From contig NC_091047.1 of NCBI RefSeq assembly GCF_963966145.1, positions 1,364,001-1,428,000 on the forward strand: a DNA stretch of 64,000 bases, given 5' to 3'. Below the pieces are notes generated by a model. It made no database searches. It was given only the letters and a program-made list of their open reading frames with translations, and was not told the origin of the DNA. Source of the DNA: Tenebrio molitor (lineage: Eukaryota > Arthropoda > Insecta > Coleoptera > Tenebrionidae). The translations under genes and the position numbers were made by a program. Positions 11,931-24,800 of the stretch are shown here, piece after piece (within the stretch, counting starts at the first letter, position 1; each line of letters starts with the position of its first letter).

Positions 11931-13419
11931 TTTCGCCCACAAATAGTTTTTTCACAATCAAATTTATTTCAGAAACAGCACCGTGTGATGGCATCGTGCC
12001 AATTAAACAAATTGTAATTATAACAACAAACAAAACAAAATATATTTACATTTATATGTACCATAAAAAAATTGGAATAATTTATTAGACTCTCGGATTG
12101 CAATATTTTCAGTTACGATCTTTCTGTTGAGTGAATAATTCCCGAAAATATTAGCGATTTCGAGAATCCTTCTGTTGTCCTCAAAATAAACACGAGTCGC
12201 AGACGGGTGCCTCATTTCCGCATAACAAGAACACGAGTGAAAAGCGCGGAAAAATTTATGGAAACTTATTCACGTGCACGTGGGAGATTCTATAAGAAAA
12301 TGGCACGCCAACACAAAATAATTAGCTGAGATGTATTTATTTCAAATGTCAAACCTGAAACGTTCGAGTTTTTGTCGTGACAGTGATCAAAAGAATGTTT
12401 GGGAATTTTTGGAATTGTCACAGAATTTCGGAAATGTTTGTCGTTGCCGTGACAACCGTACCAAATGCCGGCTTTTCATTGGATGGTTGTGGCGAGCGCG
12501 CGATTTTCAAGTAAAATCAGCTAGCCAGATCGTCGTTGTGGTATAGAATTTTGGTAAAAAAAATTGTATACAACGGGAATTATAGAAATACTCAAAAAGT
12601 CCCAAATCTTATCGTTGCCTTTTAGTTGTAGTTGAGATGTTAAATAAAAAACGATTTGGACGTGCAGTTTGTGGTTTTGGCACATGTTCAAGAGGAAATC
12701 TTGAACTCTTTTTAGAGGGAATAGAAGTGTTAATTACGCTTCTACGACAGATACGGAAATCTAGCGAGATCGTATTGAAATAGAATAAATTAAAAAGATT
12801 TTTGCACTACCGTTGAAAAAGTTGTTGTTTTTTAATCAACCTTGTGCGTCTAAGTGGACATTTTTTCCGTAGCATGAAATAAAATGCTTTAAATTTTACG
12901 ATATTTATTTCACATTCTGGTACACTTGCATTTGACAAAATTTTGCCTAATTCACCACAGAAATAAAGGAAATACAGGACGAATTTCTGCAAAAAAAACT
13001 TGGCAGTGGTTCATTATCACGTTCAAAAAAATTGTAAAAAAACTCTAAAGGTACACACTTTTTCATATTGACAGCTTTTAATATTTAGCGAAATTACTAA
13101 CAAATTAACGCTACCTAAATCTTAGTTTGAAGTTTTATTAATTATTTTGCTTGTGATAATTTCATTTTACAGACAATAATGTTGCAAAAAATATGTACGC
13201 AACTTCTGTTCAGTTTTTGCGCTGCGCTTGTGCGTGTAAGCTTCCCATCGTCAAAGAAAGTAGTGCTTTGTAAGTCAGATATTTTTACATTAGCAACTTT
13301 GAAATGATTTCTCTATTATTGAAAAATGTTTACAAACATGTTTCAACATTTTAACAGTTTGCTAATACATAAAAAAAATAAAAATTGTATATTAAAGAAC
13401 AAGTTTTGTAAGGGTTGAT
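11931..13419. other. AT-rich spacer, nothing recognised
   Basis: Low-complexity AT-rich DNA without open frames above about 70 codons, without inverted ends and without recognisable RNA genes. Confidence 0.45.
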
Positions 13420-13486
13420 TTGGCGCACGAGTTCCAAGTGTAGAAAACGAGCCGTAGGGGAGTTTTCTACGGGACGAGTGCGCCAA
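13420..13486. repeat. Short hairpin repeat with a GAGCCGTAGGGG core
   Basis: TTGGCGCACGAGTTCC at 13420 pairs with GGGACGAGTGCGCCAA ending at 13486. GTAGAAAAC and GTTTTCTAC (as AGTTTTCTAC) form an inner stem. The core GAGCCGTAGGGGAG resembles the cores of the hairpins at 49214-49340 and 51997-52095. Confidence 0.55.
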
Positions 13487-14080
13487 TGACGTTATAAAAC
13501 GAATTTGAACATTAATATTGGAAGTTTTTTGGTGTAAATGACAATAATACACTGAAATATTGATAAAAATTTTCTTAGAGATCTATTAAACCACGAATGC
13601 TTTAATAGCCATAAACGACTCCAAATTGAATACAGTAATAGACCTATTAGGGACGCAAATTCTAAAAAGGATATTATGCATTCGAAAATAGCACTGTTGA
13701 ATTTTAGTTCTCGTAGTGTCGTTAGGTGGCGCTAAAACTCCACCAGAAAAATTTTCACCGTTTATTTTCGCTTTGTGCGAAAAATATGTTCTCCGCTGAC
13801 TAAACAGGAACTTGTTAAAATGCTAAAAAATATTCAAGACTTTTTGTTCTCTCGTTAGATCTGAACCTTTAGTTATTTACGTTTATTAGATGGCGCTAAG
13901 ATTCCGCGATCACGTTGTATTCGTGAAAGAAAGAAAAAGTAATTACGTAATCGCAATAAAATAAAAATGGTGAAATTGATCCATCCACCGGACGGATGCA
14001 GTCTTCGTAGTGCAGTTCTGTAATCGATCAATTAGTTAATTAATTGATTAATTAAGGTAAAATGTAATCGTCAAGGGGCG
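13487..14080. other. AT-rich spacer, nothing recognised
   Basis: No gene is evident. Two GGTGGCGCTAA/GATGGCGCTAA words lie about 155 bases apart (13734 and 13889), and a TAATTAA-rich palindromic run lies near 14030-14055. Confidence 0.4.
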
Positions 14081-17000
14081 ATTCCACGTGTGCGATAGAC
14101 ACGTAATGCTGTTAAATTCTGACGCACGTTCACAACTCGTCACCGTAACCGCCGAAACCGGTGATGTTGTCGAAATTCAGGTGCACTTCCGTCGTCGGCG
14201 GTTTTTTCTCGAAAGTGCCATCACCGGCGTCAGAAATCAACCCATCTCGGCGAAACAGGTAGGCGTTCCGATCCGGCTCGGCAATTAGCGGCGATCTGTG
14301 CGAGCGGCGTCCGTCAGAGCCGCCGCCGCCGGCACCGCGCCCGAATTCGGTCCCCGGCATCGTCCATCTCCCGGATCCGGTCCTCGTCCGCGATCGCGGC
14401 CAAGCCGCCCACGTGTGACGTGCGAGTGTACGTGCACGAACCCACCGTCGTCGGTACCGTTGGTCGCCGGCGCTGTCGGCTCGTTGGCCCCGGCCCCGAT
14501 GATTTATACCACAATAATGAGCGCTGCCGGTGAAGTTGATATATTGGATTACTTCCAGATCGCGGCGTATTTGCATTAGAACTCGTCAATTACGAAGGGG
14601 TACCATCCGGGCCGGTGCGGTGCGCGGCGACGGCGGCCTCGAGGCGGCGCGCTTTATCACGCCGCCGCCTAAAAATATACGCGCCGGCATGCGTGCACAT
14701 CACGCGTATCTCGTCATCGCGCCGACCTTTTATTGCCGTTGACGACGTATTCATGACAAGTGCGGGACCCGACTCCGTCGGCCCGACAAAAAAGGTGGGC
14801 GGAGGAGGAGAGGCCTGGAAACGTCACGAACAATGCCGCCGCTCTCTACCTGCGCCCCTCGGGGCCGGGGATTTTTTGCGCTAATAAACGTCAACGGCCC
14901 GACAGGTGCGCGTGATGGCCGCGGAAGGGGAGGCCGGCGACGCGCCATGGCCGGCGGAGGGGCGGCACCCTCCCGAAATCGAAGCGGTTTCGGCAATCAG
15001 GCCGCGATTCCGCAAGACGGCGGCGTCGCCTTAATTTCGGCGGATTCGGTGCGTAATGGGGCGCAGCGGAGTGCGTCGTGGCTCGAACCGGTCGCGAATT
15101 ATTAAATAAAAAATGAGATACAACAAAACTTCCACTTGTCGGGGCCCTCGGGGAGAAGATTTATGATCCATGTTTATGGGAGCGTTTTTTCTTGTTTTTG
15201 CGTCCCCGTGTCCGCGTACGCGAGCGAGAGCGATCCCGCCGTCCTTATCGGATGATAACAAGGTAATGATTTATCCCCGAGCCGGTTCTTCGCCGAATTA
15301 ATTAGATAAAAATCTACCCCTTTGGATGGAGAGAAAAAAGAGCGGCGGCGGCGGCCACCCTCTCGATAATTGAGCGGCGGCATCAAATGTTGCCACGCAA
15401 TCAATTCCCCGGGAAATTATGCCGTAAACAGGGTTAAAAATTATCCAATCATCGTGGGAATCGATGGAAAGGGGCATTTCCTCTTCGCGAATTCTGTTTA
15501 TCGTTCCCCTACCGATTATTTTCCGAAATGGATTCCAGTTTGGAAATTCCTCCGGACACAATTGCTCGATATTCGATACATCCGACGTCTATCTTGCATT
15601 TTACACTCGAGCAGATCGAGAGCTGATCTCGTTACGGAGCTTAACGTTCAACGTGACGCTTCTTTCGATCGGGGACGGCGCCCGCCCTCGCCACCCCCGC
15701 TAATTGATGGCCGCGCGAGGGGAGGACCCCCCCGATCGATGCGGATGCGAATCGGAGCAGCGGACGCCGCCCCCCTACGCGACCGATTGATGGCCGAGCG
15801 AGGGGAGACGCGCGAATCGCGCCCCCGGCCCTCGCCACGCAATTACGCCGAAATTAACGTCGAAATAAAGACGGCTCGGATCCACTTCCGCCCCGAATCG
15901 AAATTGCAAATTAGCATCTTTTGTGCGGCAGGATATCGCCGCCACCTCGTGAAAGCGCGGCGGGGGCGGGGGCGGCCCGTGCATTAGAGGTTGCGTCTCT
16001 TTACGGCCCGTGCAGACGCCGGGGAATCTTCATTCCTTTGTCCCGCGGCCTTCTCCTAAGTACATTAAAATACCTTAGTTATGTGCGTCGCGCCGGCGAA
16101 GGAGCTATTTATTTCGCGCGGAGGCGGCGCCACGTACGTGGTACCGCCGCTAATTCGTAAAGAATCCGGTGCGGTCCGCTTCGGACACAAGTTGCGCTCA
16201 GACTTCGCCGCCGCCCGCTCTCCCTAATTAAATCTGTTCTCGCATCAGGATACAGCTGTTGGAGACGGCGGGCGGGCCGCCTCCCCTTTAAAAGGCTCGC
16301 GCCCCGTCTCACGTGAATTATTGCTTTATTGCGGAATATTAAAGAGAAGGGCGACGTCGATTGCCGATAATAGAATCCATCGGGAGGCCCCCACCAGAAT
16401 TTCACGCCCTCGACTTTCCGACAAGACGCCGCACGACCCCACACCGCAAGCCGCCGCCGTTTGATTGTCGCTTCGCGTGTCACCTATCGATCGCACGGAT
16501 AACGAAAAATTCTCACGCGCTCGACCGTGGCGGCGCTGTCCCGCACGTGACCGGTGGCGGCGCGATTCCGCCCGGTCCGGCCCTGCGTGTGTCGCAACGG
16601 CGTACGTGATCCGGGACCACTTATCGGCGTGTATCGCTCCGTGCCATGACTGCTCGCTCGCCGTGCAGAAACCCGCCGCCGCCGCCACCGCCGTCGCCCG
16701 TAACGACATGCACATACACGCTTTTATGCCCGCCGCCCCCCTTATCTGAGCCGCCGCGATCCGGACTAACCACGCGCTCCAACCGCCGACTCCGGGTTTA
16801 TGCGTGTCGCGGGATACGACCGGCTTTTCCGGATGGTTCTTTTTCTTTTTTTAGTTCGTCAGGTCCGGGAGGCACGGAAAGGTTGATTGTCGACGTTACG
16901 GCCGGATTCCAGGAGATGCGGGGGTGATAACGCAATTCCGGGGAAAGGCGCGCAGCCCTCTAAAATCCGGGCGAGTGAAAAAACAAAAGCGCGGATCACA

Positions 17001-18560
17001 ATTTCCCTTCCCGTCCATCACAAACTCGTCGCGTACATTTAATTGTCAAGTTCAGGACGGCGTCACGTGACAGTTTGTGGTCGGCGCGGGTCACAACTCC
17101 GCCGTTCGTCGATGTTGTGATGAAGCGTTTCGGTCACACACTCGTGGATTTTTCTGGGACGGTTTCCCGGCCGCGCCGCCCCTGCATGTCGATGTTTGCG
17201 TCGCCGTCCGCGATCTCGACGTTTTAAGCGCTCGGTACATATCGTATAATCAGATAAAAACAATAGCGGCGACGTAACCGCCGCTCTAATGAAAAAACAT
17301 CGTGTGCGCGTCAAATTAAACATTCCGAGATAGGAGACGGCGACTTTATCGCTCGGCTAATGCGCAACACTAAAATTCGCGATGATATTTTAACGACTCA
17401 ATCCGATCCGGTTTCGATCCCCGGTTTTGATTGCCCAACAACACGAAAACCGCCGCCGCACGACAAAGAGGAAAACCAATCGAGAGAGGAGAGATTTATT
17501 GCGGCCGACTGCGATATTATTTTTTATGCGGCGGCGGCACGGAACGTCTTCCGGTTAATTATATCCGGCACGCCGGATGCGTGAAAGCCCGGATGACGTC
17601 ACCGCACCTTTCCCAATTAAAATATTTACGAGTCAGAGGCGGCGGGCGGGGAAGTCGCCGCCCACGGGGACAGCTCGGCCGGCCGACTGATCAATTCCAC
17701 GGAGCGTGACGGAAAACCGCAAGTCTCACCGGGCGTGGGCAAATGTCGAGAAAAAAATCTGTCACCTACGCGACAAGGTCGCCAAGTCGCCTCGACCGGG
17801 CTCAGGTCTGGAAGCGACGGTGGCGAGGTGGTGTTTTGGTGGCGGCCGGAAAAATTTGGGGGCGTTCCAATTCCGGGTGCGTCTCGCGGAATTCCCGTCG
17901 GTCGCCGCTCCCGCCGGAAACGATTAATCGGCGGACGATCGGGCGGCGATTAAAAAATAAACAAAGCGGCAGGCGGCGGGCGGGGCGGTCCACCCCCGCG
18001 AATCCATTTCACGATCCATTTGATGGATCACGGCCGGAGCGCATCCGGCCCGGTCCGTCTCTTGTCTCGCGCCCGGAACCGGGGCAAATATTTAAAGGGG
18101 GATGAGGGTTTAATTAAGGCGCCGCCGGAAACGGTCACTCGGAAAACAACAGGTTCACTCATAGGAACGGTATCGATCCGCGCAAGATTTATTACGCCAC
18201 GTACGACGAGATGATGCGGTTTTTTAGACCGCCGGAGACGAGGAGGGTCGACGAGGGAGACGGACGCGGTCCGGTCCGGTACGGAATCGCGCTCGGACGG
18301 GTCGAGTGGGGCGGATTTCGGGGGCGGCGGAGACACTTGACGGGGCCGACGGACGAGCTCGAGTGGTACCGATCGATCTGGAAACGGTACCGTTCAAACG
18401 GTGGGTGACGCGGAGGAAATGATCCGTCCGGTTCCAGTGGTACCGTTCACGGACAAAATGCGTTGCTGGATCGTTAAATCGATTATTGGAATATCGAGTA
18501 CGTATTTTGATCGCTTTGATAAAACGACACCGGTTCACGAGACAATTCATTATGCGTCGT
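14081..18560. other. Longest GC-rich, CpG-dense non-coding block
   Basis: About 4.5 kb of CpG-dense DNA with many TAATTA, CAATTA and AATTAATT words set in a GC-rich background. A local imperfect duplication (ATTGATGGCCGMGCGAGGGG) occurs near 15704 and 15786. Open frames of 100-205 codons appear on both strands but overlap each other and show no domains. The position downstream of the NOL4-like first exon makes intronic regulatory DNA likely (inference). Confidence 0.45.
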
Positions 18561-20020
18561 TAAATATCGACGGGATTTCACAACCGTCAGCAAGATATTT
18601 TCGCAAGAAAAAAATTACCGATGACCGAATACAATGGTGAAGTACGACGAAAATTTTTTGAAGTATTACTGTCTTGTTCGTGAAAGTATTCGACCTGTTG
18701 TTCTAGCAAGTGTTGGTATTCTGTCGATGGTGACGAGAGTTTGTGAGAATTGAGCAAAAGTAAAGCGGAGTTTTTTGAAAAATAATGTAAAAAAATATAA
18801 AAACGATGTCTACAGTGTTTTGAAAATTTTCCAAAATCAGGATTTGATTTAAAAGTGGAGTAAGTAAATCCTGGTTGAAAGTTTTTTTCAAGAGCGAAAC
18901 AAATTAGTGGTAAACAAGGTTTGACACAAATATTTTGCAATCAGAATCGATCTATAATAAAACTCTTGACTGTCGGTGTTTTGCGTACGATTTTATACAT
19001 GTTTTCGCATAATGTACAATTTTTTTTCAAACAAATAAAATTACAATGAAGCCTATTATTATAAGCGATCAGGTAAAACCGGGAAGAAAAAAGTTTCCAA
19101 GTGGCTAACACGATTTAAGTAGTTTCGCTCACCTCAAAAAAAAAAGGAAATGAATAAGTTTCTTGATCGGTGTTTGTATGGTCGGTAGCAAAAAGAAAAA
19201 AATAAATAGAAAATTTAGAGAATTGGAGCATTTTAAAAATTAACTATTTTAATTGTACACCTCAAAATTGAATTCAAAATAATTGAGTAGATCTATGGAG
19301 ATACTGCGGCAGCCATCTTAAAAAATGAAGTTTTGGTGAAAAACGCCTTTCAATTTTTTTCATAGCTAACGTTTTAACGACCATTTTTTTCAAGCCATTT
19401 ATATTCGTCGATTTTGGGAATTTCCGGATGAGGTTTTAGAAACACATTTTCGAAAGCTCAGTATTTATTAAAAGATATTTCGAAAAAGAAATATGTAATT
19501 GAAATTTTTAGATACTAGATTCTTCGTCAGGGAAAACGTTGTTTTTGAAGTAGTTCCACTTGGATTCCAGAAAAATTACAAATTAATTTTAAGTTGGCTT
19601 AAGAGCATGTTTTGAAAAAATATTAATTCCGTTTTGCAGCATCCCGTTCAACATGAAACTGGAGAATTTTCTGCAAGTTTTAATTATTTTTGTTTTGTTA
19701 AGTTGAAGCTCCACCACGAATATCAAACGTTTTACGTGAAGGTGCTGATACGTAATTCTTGAAACTTTTCAAACATTTCTCCCACTAAAAAAGTTGTCAG
19801 AAATTTTACGCCGCTAGTTTTTGCGAATGCAAGTTTTGCGTATTTCGCAAATGAACGAATTTGCAAAGATTAGAATAGATGCTTTATCGGGAGGTGTTGA
19901 AATTGTTTATAAAAATCGTACAGACAACATTTTGGGTTTTCCGGTCGGAGCTTTGGCGGAAGTCCGGTCCGAGGAGAAGCGGCCCCGGGGGTCGTTCGAT
20001 CGGGAGCTTACGGTACATAC
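18561..20020 (-). other. AT-rich, start of the NOL4-like gene's first intron
   Basis: AT-rich DNA lying 3' of the splice donor at 20020-20019 on the minus strand, so it should be intronic for the NOL4-like transcript. I find no further exon of that family here. Confidence 0.45.
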
Positions 20021-20506
20021 CTTGAAGGGGGCGTTGGGCACGTAGAGCGGCGGGTCCTTGGCCGACCCGGCCAGCTTGTCGTTGACGGCGGGGATCCCCT
20101 CGTCGGCGTCGCACACACTGTAACGTCCCACGATCGCGTCCGCCGGCTTGGGCTCGTACCCCGCGGGCCGCCCCACGTGGAACCCCTTAGCCTTCACCCA
20201 GAACCGGAACTTGGAGTTGTCAGCGCTGACGATCTCCTCGCCACGGAGGGTCCTCAGTATCCTGGCGTACTTCTTGAGCGTGATGGTCTTGGTTTTGGCC
20301 AGGTCTCCGTAGGTCTGTATCACCCAGGGCTGGTAGGTGGCCAGCATGTCGTCCTTGTTGTCGGGCCGTTGCCGCTTCACGTTGTTGTTCTGCTCGGCGC
20401 GCTTGGCCGCCGCCGGCGGGGGCGGCTTGCGCTTCGCCGCCTTCTTGCGCTCCTCCTGGGCCATCTTGCGTCGCACTCCGCGTTCCGTCAGCATGGCGGT
20501 GGCCAT
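20021..20506 (-). CDS. Nol4: NOL4-family protein, first coding exon (partial gene)
   Basis: The exon encodes 162 residues from an ATG at 20504-20506. It ends at an AAG|GTATGT splice donor in phase 0, so the rest of the protein is missing here. Residues 11-47 are a basic, proline/alanine-rich, nuclear-localisation-like segment. Residues 56-112 match the conserved N-terminal block of NOL4/NOL4L: a W-(x)-QTYGD-x-(A)KTKT-x-T-x-KKY-x-RI core, then SADNSKFRFWVKAKGF. A tail with LYVPNAPFK follows. NOL4 proteins are nuclear or nucleolar, with no enzymatic function established that I can rely on; a role in transcriptional regulation is suggested by the family. The next exons must lie at lower coordinates, probably beyond the window. 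The ATG sits in CpG-rich DNA with a purine-poor context (GCGACGATGGCC). The family match is strong; orthology within NOL4/NOL4L is not resolved. Confidence 0.82.
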
Positions 20507-21050
20507 CGTCGCTGGCGGCTACGCTGCGCTCATCGCCCAAGTTGGCGCGACTTCCGGCGAAACTACGCGCTCGTCTCGTCGAGTGTGGTGCGCCGCGTGC
20601 ACTGCCGACCAACGCTCGCTGCTGCGGTGATAAGATCGGGACGCCGGGCTATCCCGTACTGGTGCGCCTCCGTGAAGCACCGACGTGGTCGCGGGACCCT
20701 ACGCCGCCATCCCCACCACCGCCGACACCGGCCCGTGCGGGGATCGCAGTAGGCGCCGCTAAGCGGTGCGGTCTCTCGCGCTGTCGATGTGTAATAAATG
20801 GCCATTCCGCATTTAGACTTGCGGAACCGCTTCTCGGGGGCGGCCGGGGGCGGCACGGCAACTCGCGATTTTCGACACCGACGCGGACACTTGCGGTTCC
20901 AACGTGCCCGTTATTTTTTTTCTATTGTTTGCGTTTTCGGACGTTTCGACTGCCGCGCGCACCGGGATCTTCAAGGTTAGGCGCTGCGATAAACAGATTT
21001 TTTACGACGACCCACCGGCGAATGCAAATTCGACTAAACCACGAAAAATT
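20507..21050 (-). promoter_or_regulatory. Presumed 5' UTR and promoter region of the NOL4-like gene
   Basis: CpG-dense DNA immediately upstream of the NOL4-like ATG, with no competing reading frame that shows a domain. No clear TATA box was found. Assignment as 5' UTR/promoter rests on position only, and an upstream non-coding exon is possible. Confidence 0.35.
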
Positions 21051-22061
21051 CCACGCAACTTATTCATTTCTTCACCCGAACAAAAATTATTAAAGACAAT
21101 CTCGACCATTTCGAACACCTACCTATGCGTTTACGTGGCGGTTGTTTTTTTTTTTGGGAATTTGGCAAAAATCTCTCGGAGGGGAGATAAGGACGATTAT
21201 CTCGTTCGTTGCAACAAATCCAAGACTTTTCGTTAGCAAAAAAAATATGTATGTATTTGAATTGTTGGCAACAGTCGAGCCGGAGACGAGTCTGAAGGCG
21301 ATAAGGAGTTAAAAATAAATAAACAAACAACAATAAATTTGTACAATAGTTTATTGTTTCCCGTCGGAGAAATTGTTGAACGGAATCGCAATTGCATAAT
21401 TTAATCGACTACGAAACTGATCCTGACGAAAAATTTAAATTAATGTTAATTGTTAAAGAGGCCGCAATTATTTGTCTGCAGGTCTTCCGCAATAACAAAT
21501 TGGTTTTTATTTTGTTATAAAATAAGTTAATTAAATGGAACGATCGTTGTTGGAGAACCGTCAAAAATTGTACTTTCTAATTTTTTTTTTCAAATTTTTC
21601 ATATTTTAATATTTTACATAATCATCCTCACCATATTTCAAAATGAATGTTGTCAACCATTTATATTTTTTATTTGAAGAAAACATGATGAAAAGTTTGA
21701 ACCTTCAGACCCATATATCTTTGTAAAGACTCCCCCTATATTTTTTATTTTATTTTTTGAGATTCCTGAGATTTTCCCCTACAAGACCCCCGACTTGGAA
21801 TACGTTAATTTTGCGACACCCTGTATAATTCATGTCAATTTTAAAAGTGTTACTGTTTATTTTCCATACTTACTCTTGTAATATTTTTTTTATGTATTTG
21901 CAGACATGAATTAAATCACTGTCCTTTTAAGAGAACATTTATGAAAAAACTAAACTCTTCGATAAATATTTCGATTTTAATTTAAACTTGCGATGCGCAA
22001 ATCAGAGCAAAAATGGTTTATCTATGTCAAAACATGATATGATAAACACTGTTCACCTTAT
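21051..22061. other. AT-rich spacer
   Basis: No gene seen. A CACCCTGTATAATTCATG word at about 21819 resembles the ends of the TA-flanked elements elsewhere in the window and may mark a decayed copy. Confidence 0.4.
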
Positions 22062-22324
22062 TTTGGCATAATAGGAGGCCATGATTTAGTTTTTTAACGT
22101 TGGATACTCTGTTTGATTTATGACCTATCAAAATGCATACACACATGTTGCTGAATTTGCCGCGATGTCTGAGTATTCTTCTATTGCAAACTAGTAAAAC
22201 TGACAACAATGCACTAGACATGAGACGCTAATTATAACCTCAAATTTAGAAAAACATAACCTAATTCAACAGAGAGCTTTACTACAAAATGAAATGCAAA
22301 ATTTCCATGGCCTCCCATTATGCC
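22062..22324. mobile_element. Short inverted-repeat (MITE-like) element
   Basis: TGGCATAATAGGAGGCCATG at 22062 is matched in inverted orientation, with one difference, at 22305-22324. The interior is AT-rich and non-coding. A direct target duplication was not obvious. Inward of the first 20 bases the arms diverge, so the call is tentative. Confidence 0.5.
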
Positions 22325-24800
22325 AGTCTTCTGGCGTTCTTTCCTGCTAAAACTTTATTATTACGGGACAGCTGTATAGTCGCTGCCATGGTCTCATTCG
22401 GAGAAATTATATTCGCTATTATTAGATTTGTCGCTGGACAAATAAATAATGATGATAATTATCTTAATTTATTTTTAGATCCGCAATAAACGGTTCGAGA
22501 GCAAATCGCCACTGGCTTAAAATCCAGAGTAAATATTTTTTTAATGTCTTCGCAGGCTGAAGATTTAAAAAATTTTGAAAATAAAAATGTGCCTTTTAAA
22601 ATTTTGTTATTGTGCAGATGACAGTTCTACACACGTTAGAAAGAAAATGAGTCAGTTTTGATCCTCAGAAAATAATTGCAGTAAAAATCAAAAAAGCAAG
22701 AGAATTTCAATCCCTAAAATTTATCTAAGCCGTTAGTGGGTTCAGTTGTTATATTTTTGTGAACACTGCGTATTTTTATTCCTATCCTGAAAGACAGTAA
22801 CGTCTTTTGAGCGCTTTTTTCGGTTTCTCGTCGATCACACAATTAAAAATAATCGAATCGTGCTTTTTCGTATTTTTTTGGCGGTCGGCACGCGGTAGCG
22901 ACCGTTGGTGGCTCGACGCGTGGGTGCGAGCGTTATCTTGTCGAGAATCGGCCAGTCCGAAATCGCTCGATGTCGACCTTCGCGGCACGAAGTCATAGTT
23001 TTTTGGGAGAGGTGTGAATTTTGGCAGTTTCGGTCGGGGGCGGCGAGGAAGCGGCGCGACAAAGGGTCCGTCGTCGACGAGGGCAACAATCGTCGGCGGC
23101 ACGAACAGACGCCGGCACTAGATGGAAACGAATCGGTCGGTGATAAAATTAATTCCGTAGATTGGATCTCGCCTCCTGGTCGGATGCACGGGCGAGGGGC
23201 ACTTAATTACGTCCCGCGGCGGGCGGGGGGCGGCGGGGCCGGGCCGGGGAGAGAGCGGTGACAGTGGCGACCATCTGCTTAGTGGGGCACGTCACCGCAC
23301 GGCTCGTCTTTCTCTAGATACGAGGTTCGCCGGTTCGTTCCACAATTAGCCGAGTCAACCGGCTCTTCGACGGCACAAATCCGGCCGACCGATCGTTCGC
23401 CCCCTCCATCTCGGACGCAGATGCCATATGGTCCGCCGGCGGCGGCTTCGCCCGCAAAAATCGACGGAGATGACGGATTATTAATTCCGAAACGGGGCCG
23501 ATAACGATCGACAACGGTTTCGGCGGCCGCTCGAGCTCGAGAGGATACGTGGGGAAACCTCGCCGGAATGCAGATTTGCAGGGGCCAGAGGCGTATCGTG
23601 AAGGCGAGCGACCGTTCAAAAATCGGACCTTTCGCAATTTTGTGTCCTTTCGAACGCGACAACAAATTACACAATTGCACAATTTCGAGCGCGTGAAGCT
23701 TCGCAATCAATTTTCTTACCATAGAACTATCAGAAAATAAAAATTAACTATGTATTTATGCAGCAGGCGTATGAAGCACTACTTTTTCTCACAAGTGGGA
23801 AATTTACACGCACGAAAGCAGCGAATGTTTTAATCTTGCCGATAGAAAAAGTTCTTTACGCACAAGCTGCGTACGTGAAGTATTTTACCAGAAATTCATG
23901 ATGTATTTTCTTTGTTTCTGCACCAAATTAGGGAAAAATGTCCACTTTAAACGAATAATGTAGATTAAAGAAAATAACTGCATAGTTTTTTAATTGTGGC
24001 GCAAGATAGTAATTTATGCAACGAGTGCGTAAAGTTAAAGTTTACGTGTGACGGGCCAGTGCGGTAATCTCGTGAGTACGTTTTTTGCACAGTTGTGTGC
24101 AATCAGAAAAATGATCAGTATCAAAAGTAGAAGTAAAGTAAAATCGCAATTGTTTTCAATGCATTCCGCGGATTCGACTATTTCGGTGCAAGTATTTGCA
24201 TGACCATAATGAAATAATGATCGGCTACCTTTTACTCAGTGAAAATAGTGAAACGTAGAAGGTAAGAAAAATGAAAAATTCTGAATTGATCTAAACATAA
24301 ATAAAATTAAAAAAACAAAGTGTTACTTTTTCAATTTGTTTACGAAGGGTAATTTATTGTTTTAGTTTATTCTTATTTGTGTTTATCTTGTAGGTTTCTC
24401 ATCTGGAAACTCCATTACCGCTCGATTTTATATTTTCTATTTTAAAACAGCTTCCAAACCATTTTTCTGATTATAAATACGCCAATTTCTGGCAGGAGAC
24501 GAGTCCAACCTTCTGCGTTTTTGTCGTGCCACGATTAACGCCGCCCATTCCAGATCGTCGCATCTCGCATGATTTATTCCACCGGCAGGGTAAAATATTT
24601 TCCGCGGTGACAGTATCGGTCGTTGTAGCGTAAAAATTTGACGAGCCGCCGCTGAACGAGAGCGGAGCAAATTGACACCTCGAGACATCTCTGCCTCCGA
24701 AAGGTGCGATCGTGTCCTTTTTTACGGGAAGGGAAAAAAAAGGTGACCGCCTCTCCGGTCAAAATAAAAAATAAATCGGACCGGAAAAAGTGGACCGTCC
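22325..24800. other. Spacer with a GC-rich island at 22870-23730
   Basis: AT-rich flanks surround a CpG-dense island (22870-23730) that includes a GGGCGGGGGGCGGCGGGGCC run near 23220. A second smaller GC-rich patch lies at 24440-24800. No coding exon, RNA gene or transposon end is supported. Confidence 0.4.

Noticed and set aside
15370..15987. A 205-codon plus-strand open frame in the GC-rich block
   Set aside because: It opens at a non-ATG codon, overlaps several frames on the other strand, ends in Arg/Pro-rich low-complexity and shows no domain. It is explained by the scarcity of stops in CpG-dense DNA.
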